A DNA stretch of 11,911 nt, from contig DASQDI010000128.1 in NCBI GenBank assembly GCA_035634255.1, forward strand, positions 1 through 11,911, read 5' to 3'. Shown in pieces: positions 5,841 through 11,911 of this stretch; within the stretch, counting starts at the first letter, position 1; every line of letters starts with the position of its first letter. Source of the DNA: DATLMR01 sp035634255 (GTDB lineage: Bacteria > Acidobacteriota > Blastocatellia > UBA7656). A model generated the notes under the pieces. That model saw only the letters and a program-made list of their open reading frames with translations, searched no databases and was not told the origin of the DNA. A program made the translations under genes and the position numbers.

Positions 5841-6845
5841 TTACGCGCTGAGCGTACCGCGCGCCCCATCTAAGGTCGCATTCATGCGCGCGACCTGTTG
5901 GGTCGTGAACATAAACATGGAGTCATCGTCCACGTAATCCATGTAGTTCATAAACATATCGCCGTTCGGGCCATTGCTACAAGAGATATGCGGGAAGGTC
6001 GGCTTGCCGCGGTTGGGGTGTTGAGCTTTCGGGGTGTCGGGGACGAAGTCTGACCCGGAGCAGTCCTCCGTATCGCCCCAGATGTGCCGCAGGTTGAGGT
6101 AGTGGCCCACCTCGTGTACCGCCGTCCGTCCCAGGTTAAACGGCGCGGTGGCCGTGCCATTGGTGCCGAACGCCCTGAAATTAATCACGACGCCGTCGGT
6201 CTCGGCGGGTCCGCCAGGGAACTGCGCATACCCGAGCAGGCCGCCCGCGAGGCGGCACACCCAGATGTTTAAGTACCTGTCGGCGGGCCAAGCGTCAACT
6301 CCGCCCGTGGCCGCGAATTTCATCGTATCATCCTGTTCGAAGACCGCCCGATCCGTCTGCGTTCTCGTGACCCCATTAGTCGCGTTGCCCTCCGGGTCCG
6401 TCGTCGCTAGGGCGAATTGTATGCCCGTGTCTGTGACCAGGCCGCGCCAGGGAGCGGGCACTTTTGACTTGTCGGTATTCTTGGCCCGGAAGTCACGGTT
6501 CAATGCGGTGATCTGGGATTTGATCTGAGACGAGGTAATATTCTGCTGGGGGGTGTTGAATACAACATGAACGACTACGGGGATAGTAACCGGCCCCCCG
6601 GCGCGGCGGGCTTCGCCCGTCAGCATGCGACGGGCCGTCACACGCTCAAGCTCCGCCTGCCTTTGACGGTACCCAGGCGTCTCCTCGATGAGGCGGAAGT
6701 AGGCTTGCATTGTGCCGCATTGTCGCCTCAACAACGGCTCCTCTTCTTCCGAACGGGCCGCGGTGGTCACACGCCTCGCGGGCGCGTCAGCCGGCTTGCT
6801 CGCCTTGCGGGCCCTCTTTCCAGATGACCGCGTTGTCTTTGCCAT
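5841..6845 (-). CDS. M43-type (pappalysin-like) zinc metalloprotease
   Basis: A 334-residue metzincin-type endopeptidase. The zinc motif HEVGHYLNLRH (244-254) supplies H244, H248, H254 and the catalytic base E245. Asn251 stands where many metzincins have Gly; I recall this as usual in bacterial M43 relatives of the HEVGHWLNLRHIWGD type. The Met-turn lies in MNYMDY (299-304). IPVVVHVVFNTP (88-99), the YLNIWVCRLAGGLLGYAQFP block (191-210) and the DCSGSDFVPDTP segment are family features. C262 and C289 may form a disulfide. No signal peptide is seen: the N-terminus (1-35) is a Lys/Arg/Ala-rich disordered tail, followed by the RQCGTMQAYFRLIEETPGYR pre-domain. AAAGGAG ten bases before ATG 6845 supports the start. 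It heads the minus-strand unit that continues to 3322. Confidence 0.87.
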   Translation of the reverse strand: MAKTTRSSGKRARKASKPADAPARRVTTAARSEEEEPLLRRQCGTMQAYFRLIEETPGYRQRQAELERVTARRMLTGEARRAGGPVTIPVVVHVVFNTPQQNITSSQIKSQITALNRDFRAKNTDKSKVPAPWRGLVTDTGIQFALATTDPEGNATNGVTRTQTDRAVFEQDDTMKFAATGGVDAWPADRYLNIWVCRLAGGLLGYAQFPGGPAETDGVVINFRAFGTNGTATAPFNLGRTAVHEVGHYLNLRHIWGDTEDCSGSDFVPDTPKAQHPNRGKPTFPHISCSNGPNGDMFMNYMDYVDDDSMFMFTTQQVARMNATLDGARGTLSA

Positions 6846-6926
6846 GAGTAAGTTTCTCCTTTCACTGATTTCTCAAGGTAATTAAATGGTCCGCAAAAAG
6901 TTCTCCGACAAAGTTTCCACGGGCGA

Positions 6927-6956
6927 GTGAAAAAGGCCCGTTCAGGCCCTTTTCAC
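6927..6956 (-). terminator. Rho-independent terminator after the 7070-9127 gene
   Basis: On the minus strand, GTGAAAAGGGCC at 6956-6945 pairs with GGCCTTTTTCAC at 6938-6927 with one mismatch, around a 6-base loop. The 3' arm carries five T residues. It lies about 115 bp behind the stop of the secreted-protein gene and before the M43 protease gene, so it separates the two minus-strand units. The A-rich 5' arm could let it act in both directions, though no plus-strand gene is near. Confidence 0.7.
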
Positions 6957-7069
6957 ACAGCCTCGCCGAGGAGCTTGTCAAAGAATTGACTGCCACATGC
7001 CTGGTTGCTCGACCGCTTGCGGCTTACAGCCCCGCGCGCCATAGCTCTCGCCCGGCTGACACAGCCCGG

Positions 7070-9127
7070 CTATTTTTTCTCCCCGGTGTTTATGGGCAGT
7101 CTATACGTCAGAGCGAAGCCTACGCTCCACCTGTAGTCCTTGCGTATTGGAAGCTCGCCGAGGTCCGGCGGCGCGGCCTGCCCCTCGAAGAACCGACCTT
7201 CGAGCTTCTGCTGGCGGCCCGCGTACCCGCCGAGCGTGAAGAAAATCTTGTCCTCCAGGAAGCTGAACGACGGGCCGACCAGAAACTCCAGGTCGGTGCC
7301 TTTGTTGTCGTTCTTTGCCGTTATGCCGAGGGAGGCGTGGATGCCGCTAAGCCAGCCGGCCGAGCGCGGCTGGTAGAACCTGCCATTGAGCATCACCGAG
7401 GGGCTGATGCGCGTGCGCGAGCCTTCCTTCAGCCCTATGACCGGGCCGGTCCTTGGGTTGCCGTTCTCGTCGAGGACCAGGTTCCCCTGGCGGTCGAGCT
7501 CAAAGCCCTGCACTCGCTGGTACTCCAGTTTCCTCAGGCTGGAGAACACCAGCCCGGCGGTCATCGAAAAGAACGGCGCTTTACCTGAGCTGAGGTTAAA
7601 GCTGTAGGGGTCCTTGGGGGCCTCTATATCTTTGCTCAGCGGGGTAAGCTTCACGGTTATGGCCGTGTTGGTGCTTTCAGAGAAGTCGGACTCGCGGTGT
7701 GTTTCGACGAAAGCAATGGGGTTCTCCAGAGTGAGCGCGACTTTGTTGCGCGTCTCATTGACCCCGGCGATGAGCTTCCTGACCTGGTCCAGTACTTCCT
7801 GATTTTTTTTGACGGCGGCGGAAAGCTGCTCGGAGTACGCTTCGATCTTCCTGAAATCGAGTGCGCGTATACAGTTCGGGAACCTGCTCAACAGGTCATT
7901 AATCTTTGCGCTAAATCCGGCCGCGATTTTTAGCTGATCTTCCAGTTGATTGCTAATTTCGTTGACCTTCGGCGTGTAGGAAGCGGTCTTCGTAGCGTCG
8001 AGGAAGAGCAGTGAGTCGCGGCACAACGCGGGGCGCGGCAGCTCGGGGTTTTCGAGCCCCTTCTTGCGCGCGTTATATGTTTCATTAAGCGCGTTGACCC
8101 CGTGCTTCAGCTCGCGCAGGCTCCGGCTCGTCTCTTCGCTGTAGTCGCTCGCGCACCTGGTCCTTGCGTACAGAATAGCCAATTCAGTCCAGGCCTCCTG
8201 GCACGGGGGCGGCTCACGTGTTATAGGAGGCTGAGAGAAACGCGCACTAGCCGCGGCTCTGGCGGCCTCAGTCGCGGCCGGTGCCGCCGGTTCGGGCTTC
8301 GCCTCCTCGGGCGGTTTCGCCACTTCGGCCACTATGCCGCCGAGCAGGGGCAGGAAGGTAGCTATCGCGCCCTCGGATACTCCCGAGCGCGCGCTGCTAT
8401 ACTGGTACTTGAACAAGTAAGGGTTTTTATTATCGACGACCACTATTATCTCATCCCCCAGCCCGAACCTTTTTAACCCATCGACGTACCCCTGTCTGGC
8501 ATCGAGGACGACTCTCTTCGCGTCAGCCCGCGCGTCGGATGGCATTACGGGATCGGGGAGAGTCGCCGAGCAGTCTACTGCCATCAGCGCCCTGTGATCA
8601 GGGTCCGCTTGAGGCGGCGCAGTAACCCTCGAATTATTTTTCATCCTTTCTATATCGCCGCACACGGCGGAAGGCGGGTCATCGTTGAGCCTGCTGGAGG
8701 CATCCACCCTCGCTGGGGCTACGTCCGGGACCAGCTGCAACGTCCGCTTCTCTATCGAGATGCTTAAATCCACGTCTAAGAAAGTTGCCGCCCTGCCGCT
8801 TCCACTGGTCACACGCGCCCGGAACACGTATGGCCTGTCCCGCCCGGCGGCGGGAGTGCCGGAGATGGTGCCATCCGCGTTGATCTTCAGGCCGGGCGGC
8901 AGCGTCCCCGCGTTATAACTCCACCTCAGGCCGGAAGCTCCGGTCGAGCTGTCGAGCTTCAGCTTGTACGTTTCCCTCAGCACCTGATCGATACTGGCCA
9001 TGTAGGGCACGCCCGCTTGGCCCGATGGCAGGAAATAAACCTCTAACTGCGACTGCGCCAGAGCGACGCCGAGAAGATACTGGAAGGCCAACACTGAGAT
9101 TAAAGATACGCTGGTTATGCGTCTCAT
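7070..9127 (-). CDS. secreted protein with Ig-like N-terminal domain and outer-membrane-barrel-like C-terminus
   Basis: A 685-residue exported protein of unknown function. Residues 1-24 are a clear signal peptide (MRRITSV..., hydrophobic core, GVALA before Gln25). Residues ~35-125 form a putative Ig-like (He_PIG-type cadherin-like) domain with the typical LPPGLKINADGTISGTPAAG. The middle (~150-500) is mostly helical, with several cysteines, a Pro/Ala/Glu-rich segment after about 285, and a long helical stretch before 500. The last ~170 residues (from about TPLSKDIEA) alternate polar and apolar residues with aromatic and glycine turns (LNGRFYQPRSAGWLSGIHAS, EFLVGPSFSF, RWSVGFALTYRLPI), like a small outer-membrane beta-barrel. 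AGGAGGGG five bases before ATG 9127 fixes the start. It follows the coiled-coil membrane protein by 95 bp, and a terminator lies behind it. Confidence 0.75.
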   Translation of the reverse strand: MRRITSVSLISVLAFQYLLGVALAQSQLEVYFLPSGQAGVPYMASIDQVLRETYKLKLDSSTGASGLRWSYNAGTLPPGLKINADGTISGTPAAGRDRPYVFRARVTSGSGRAATFLDVDLSISIEKRTLQLVPDVAPARVDASSRLNDDPPSAVCGDIERMKNNSRVTAPPQADPDHRALMAVDCSATLPDPVMPSDARADAKRVVLDARQGYVDGLKRFGLGDEIIVVVDNKNPYLFKYQYSSARSGVSEGAIATFLPLLGGIVAEVAKPPEEAKPEPAAPAATEAARAAASARFSQPPITREPPPCQEAWTELAILYARTRCASDYSEETSRSLRELKHGVNALNETYNARKKGLENPELPRPALCRDSLLFLDATKTASYTPKVNEISNQLEDQLKIAAGFSAKINDLLSRFPNCIRALDFRKIEAYSEQLSAAVKKNQEVLDQVRKLIAGVNETRNKVALTLENPIAFVETHRESDFSESTNTAITVKLTPLSKDIEAPKDPYSFNLSSGKAPFFSMTAGLVFSSLRKLEYQRVQGFELDRQGNLVLDENGNPRTGPVIGLKEGSRTRISPSVMLNGRFYQPRSAGWLSGIHASLGITAKNDNKGTDLEFLVGPSFSFLEDKIFFTLGGYAGRQQKLEGRFFEGQAAPPDLGELPIRKDYRWSVGFALTYRLPINTGEKK

Positions 9128-9222
9128 TTCTTCCCCTCCTATGAAATGGTGACTTTGAGTTTTAAAGAGCTTACCCCGGCGCATTCGGGCTGTCTGAGCC
9201 CGGCCCGCAGCCCGGCGCCGCC

Positions 9223-9705
9223 CTACGAGTTCAGGATCCTGAGCGCTGCGGCAAGCGAAGCCCGCAGGCTGTCGTCTCTGGGCGACTCGCTCGCCCCGCT
9301 CAGCCTCTCACCTTGGCCTCTGGGCTGCGCCCCTAGCGTCAGCGTCGACCTGACATTCTTAACCTTTTCCTCAAGTGATTCCCTGGCCTGCTGCGCCTGC
9401 TCTTTCGCGTGCTGGGCGGCGTCAGCTTTCTGAGCCTGCCGCGTAATCTCTTCTTTAAGCGTGGACTCATTCTGCTGGGAGGGCAGGCGGCCGAAGTAGT
9501 ACCCTATGATGACAAAGATGATCGGCTCTATGCGGCCTACCGCTCTTTCGTCCGTCAGCGGCTTTATCCACCCCAACAGCGCCCCCCCGTAAAGGAGGGC
9601 AAATATCAAGGTCAGCCCCACCATCGTCCAGTTCTTAAGCGCGGCCGCCATGTCAGACCCACGGGCTGTATTATCAGTCAGTTTCACCGTCATAGGATTG
9701 CCCAT
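9223..9705 (-). CDS. hypothetical membrane protein with two TM helices and a coiled-coil tail
   Basis: A 160-residue protein I cannot assign to a named family. It has two hydrophobic helices (about 27-46, WTMVGLTLIFALLYGGALLG, and about 60-74, EPIIFVIIGYYFGRL), then a Gln/Ala/Lys/Glu-rich coiled coil (about 76-122), then a polar low-complexity segment and a short amphipathic C-terminal helix. The two-helix hairpin predicts that both ends lie on the same, probably cytosolic, side. ATG at 9705 is preferred; a TTG at 9738 would extend it by 11 residues, and ATG at 9693 is also possible, as none has a strong ribosome binding site. It is first in a unit with the secreted Ig/barrel protein, 95 bp downstream, so the two may form one envelope assembly. 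That link is inferred from position only. Confidence 0.65.
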   Translation of the reverse strand: MGNPMTVKLTDNTARGSDMAAALKNWTMVGLTLIFALLYGGALLGWIKPLTDERAVGRIEPIIFVIIGYYFGRLPSQQNESTLKEEITRQAQKADAAQHAKEQAQQARESLEEKVKNVRSTLTLGAQPRGQGERLSGASESPRDDSLRASLAAALRILNS

Positions 9706-9952
9706 AACCGACTCGCAAAACCTGAAAAGAGATTGCAAGATCGCTGAGAGCTGTTATATAAAATAATCCGTTAATGTCCGGAGACTCGTACAAGAAGACG
9801 ACCGGCTGAGAGCAGTATCACTCAACATTTCGCCTTCATTAGATAACGCACCATATTTGCCAATAAACTATCTTCCGGCTCGGGCGGGAATCTTGAGACG
9901 GCATTGAAGTAAAGCTTTCCTTATCGGGAAGTCTTTTCGCGTGGGATGCAGT
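9706..9952. promoter_or_regulatory. divergent intergenic region between membrane-protein gene and sigma-factor gene
   Basis: About 250 nt separate the diverging starts at 9705 and 9953, so promoters for both directions should lie here. An AT-rich tract at about 9753-9772 (TTATATAAAATAAT on the plus strand) contains TATATAA reading toward the minus-strand gene and is the best -10 candidate; no matching -35 is clear. On the sigma-factor side I see no strong consensus promoter, which would fit transcription by an alternative sigma factor. Confidence 0.4.
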
Positions 9953-10519
9953 ATGGCCTCTTCCTCAGAAGTAACAGAACTCCTCATCGAATGGTGTAAC
10001 GGCGACCGGACGGCTTTGGAGCGGCTGGTCCCCCTCGTGGAAAAAGAGCTTCATCGCCTGGCGCATAACTACATGAATAGAGAAGATCCGGGCCACACTC
10101 TACAGACTACGGCCCTGGTGAACGAGGCGTTCCTCCGGCTCATGGACCAGAATCGCGTCCGCTGGCAGAACCGGGCGCACTTTTTCGCCATTGCCGCGAA
10201 GATCATGCGCCGCATCCTGCTGAATTACGCGCGGGACCAGAAGCGCGATAAGCGGGGCGGCGGAGCAATCCACGTGTCGCTCTCCGAAGACGACATCATA
10301 TCGGCCGAGCGGTCGGTAGAGTTAATAGCTCTTGACGAAGCGTTGACCAGACTGGCGTCGCTGGACGAGCGAAAGAGCAGGGTCGTCGAGTTGCGTTATT
10401 TCGGAGGCCTCAGCGTTGATGAGACGGCGGAGGTGCTGATGGTCTCTCCTATCACGGTAATGCGTGACTGGAATTTAGCCAGAGCGTGGCTCGCGCGCGA
10501 GTTGACCAATGAACCCTAA
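9953..10519 (+). CDS. ECF-type RNA polymerase sigma factor, acidobacterial-type
   Basis: A 188-residue extracytoplasmic-function sigma factor. Region 2 covers about 5-95 (VTELLIEWCNGDRTALERLV, GHTLQTTALVNEAFLRL, RAHFFAIAAKIMRRILLNYA), followed by a basic linker with RGGGAIHVSL. Region 4 covers about 125-185 with LDEALTRLASLD, RVVELRYFGGLSVDETAEVL and the recognition helix SPITVMRDWNLARAWL. This pattern is the family abundant in Acidobacteriota and often paired with protein kinases. I choose ATG at 9953, six bases behind a GGGA; a GTG at 9941 would add four residues. Its 3' end overlaps the kinase start by 11 bases, so translation is probably coupled. No anti-sigma factor is visible; the adjoining membrane kinase is the likely upstream regulator, which is inferred. 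Confidence 0.92.
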   Translation: MASSSEVTELLIEWCNGDRTALERLVPLVEKELHRLAHNYMNREDPGHTLQTTALVNEAFLRLMDQNRVRWQNRAHFFAIAAKIMRRILLNYARDQKRDKRGGGAIHVSLSEDDIISAERSVELIALDEALTRLASLDERKSRVVELRYFGGLSVDETAEVLMVSPITVMRDWNLARAWLARELTNEP

Positions 10520-11911
10520 CGACTGGCGGCGCACCGAAGAACTCTTCCATAAGGTCGTGGGCCTGAGCCCCGAAGAGAGGGCGGCCTACCTGGATCAGGC
10601 CTGCCCGGACGACGCCTCCCTCCGCGCCGAGGTCGAGTCTCTGATCACCGCCTTCGAGAACCAGCGAGGGTTCCTGGAGCGGCCCGCCTTCAGCCTGGGG
10701 ATGAAGATGTTGTCGGGAGAGTCGAAAGAAGAGTCGCTGGACGGGAAGCTGATCGGCCCGTACAGGGTCCATTCACTGTTGGGCGAGGGCGGGATGGGCA
10801 AGGTTTACCTTGCCCATGACGGCCTGCTCGACCGCAAGGTCGCCCTCAAATTCCTCTCACACAAGTTTACGGATGACGCATGGGCCAAAAGGCAACTGAT
10901 TAAGGAAGCTCAGGCCATAGCGCGCCTGGACCACCCGAACATATGCGCCGTGCATGGCTTTGAAGAGCACGAAGGCTACGCCTTTATCGTGATGCAGTAC
11001 GTCGAAGGCGAGACGCTGGCCTCCCTCATACAGAGAGGGCTCCCGGAAGCCGAGCAGATTCCCCGGCTGGCCGTCCAGATAGTGAGCGCCCTCGTGGAGG
11101 CGCACTCTCATGGCATCGTTCACCGTGACATAAAGCCGCAGAACATCATGGTGGCGGCCAACGGGCAGGCAAAGGTTCTCGATTTCGGGCTGGCAAAGCT
11201 TATCCAGCAAAAACAGGACGTGCTTAACGCGGGCGAAAGCGAGAGTTCGCAGTTGGGGCTGGTGCTGGGGACGGTGGCTTACATGTCCCCGGAGCAGTTG
11301 AGGGACGAGAGGCTTGACTTCCGGAGCGACATCTTCAGCTTCGGCATCGTCCTTTACGAAATGATCTGCGGTAGGAACCCGTACTCGCGCGCGACCAAGG
11401 CGGACACCATTTCGGCAATCTTAACGAGTGGCCCGGAGTGGCCCCCGAAATTGCCGACCGATATTCAGGCGAGGCTGGCGGCTATCGCTCAGAAGTGTCT
11501 CAGGAAGGAGCGCGAGCAACGTTATCAATCGGCGAGCGAGCTCCTGCTCGCTCTCGACAACCCCGATAAAAGGAACCCGACCCCCTGGCCGCGGCCGATA
11601 CGCCTTAGCCTTCGCATGTATGCTGTTCTCGCCCTGCTTCTGCTGATCATTATTACGGCGTCATTCGTGTACTTTCGACCTGTAAGGGCGCGGACCCTGG
11701 CAGTCCTGCCCATAGTATACGAATACGCTAATGCCAACACCGAATACCTGGGCGAGGGGCTGACAGAAAGCCTCATCAATAAGCTTTCGAGCATTTCCAC
11801 GCTTGAGGTCAAACCCCTAACCATGGTCTCGGTTTACAAAAACCAGAAGGTCGACCCTGTGCAGTTCGGCCGCGACTTAAATGTTGACCTCCTGTTTTTA
11901 GGCACAATTAT
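10509..11911 (+). CDS. membrane Ser/Thr protein kinase (N-terminal part, runs off the right edge)
   Basis: 467 codons are seen and the gene is incomplete. An N-terminal helical region (1-80, MNPNDWRRTEELFHKVV...) typical of acidobacterial kinases precedes a complete Hanks-type kinase domain (about 84-350). This has glycine loop GEGGMGKVY (92-100), K114 in VALKF, E133, HRDIKPQN (205-212), DFG (225-227) and SPE (260-262), so it should be active. One transmembrane helix follows (about 370-388). The extracytoplasmic part begins with a TolB/FlgO-like fold (TLAVLPIVYEYANANTEYLG...), which in such proteins usually leads to TPR repeats outside this window. ATG at 10509 lies within the sigma-factor gene and overlaps it by 11 bases. 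The pair probably forms an envelope-sensing unit: the sensor phosphorylates targets, perhaps including the sigma factor. Confidence 0.92.
   Translation, partial: MNPNDWRRTEELFHKVVGLSPEERAAYLDQACPDDASLRAEVESLITAFENQRGFLERPAFSLGMKMLSGESKEESLDGKLIGPYRVHSLLGEGGMGKVYLAHDGLLDRKVALKFLSHKFTDDAWAKRQLIKEAQAIARLDHPNICAVHGFEEHEGYAFIVMQYVEGETLASLIQRGLPEAEQIPRLAVQIVSALVEAHSHGIVHRDIKPQNIMVAANGQAKVLDFGLAKLIQQKQDVLNAGESESSQLGLVLGTVAYMSPEQLRDERLDFRSDIFSFGIVLYEMICGRNPYSRATKADTISAILTSGPEWPPKLPTDIQARLAAIAQKCLRKEREQRYQSASELLLALDNPDKRNPTPWPRPIRLSLRMYAVLALLLLIIITASFVYFRPVRARTLAVLPIVYEYANANTEYLGEGLTESLINKLSSISTLEVKPLTMVSVYKNQKVDPVQFGRDLNVDLLFLGTI

Noticed and set aside
6986..7588. Open plus-strand frame of 200 codons
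   Set aside because: It is antisense to the C-terminus of the secreted Ig/barrel gene, has no ribosome binding site and no recognisable domain.

Overview
The window looks like chromosomal DNA of a soil-type bacterium, probably Acidobacteriota (Blastocatellia-like). The main reason is the pair at the right end: an ECF sigma factor of the kind common in that phylum, overlapping a membrane Ser/Thr protein kinase. GC-rich coding sequence in the right two thirds, and an integron-type cassette array in a more AT-rich left third, fit this. No rRNA, tRNA, CRISPR array or transposase is seen.

Left third (1 to ~3100): a run of small unrelated genes, all on the minus strand and separated by attC-like imperfect palindromes. 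In transcription order these are a MOSC-domain protein, attC, a YdeI/OmdA-family protein, attC, an internally deleted alpha/beta-hydrolase remnant, a degenerate attC, a GNAT acetyltransferase, and the start of an unknown gene leaving the left edge. A further attC lies upstream of the MOSC gene. No integrase or attI is visible, so this is either the interior of a chromosomal integron or an integrase-less attC cluster.

Middle (3322-6845, minus strand): a probable transcription unit of an M43-type zinc metalloprotease, a small beta-rich protein, then after a ~340-nt gap a histidine phosphatase, and last a 442-residue fusion protein. The fusion has an N-terminal zinc-dependent N-acetylmuramoyl-L-alanine amidase domain and a C-terminal domain that closely matches the animal Hedgehog N-terminal signalling domain, including its zinc site and most of its calcium site. 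No Hint (autoprocessing) domain follows. None of the four products shows a signal peptide. The amidase/Hedgehog fusion is the outstanding observation of the window.

Right-middle (7070-9705, minus strand): a membrane-anchored coiled-coil protein, then a secreted protein with an Ig-like N-terminal domain and a barrel-like C-terminus, followed by a terminator hairpin. Right end (9953-11911, plus strand): the ECF sigma factor and the kinase, which leaves the window. A ~250-nt divergent intergenic region separates the two directions.
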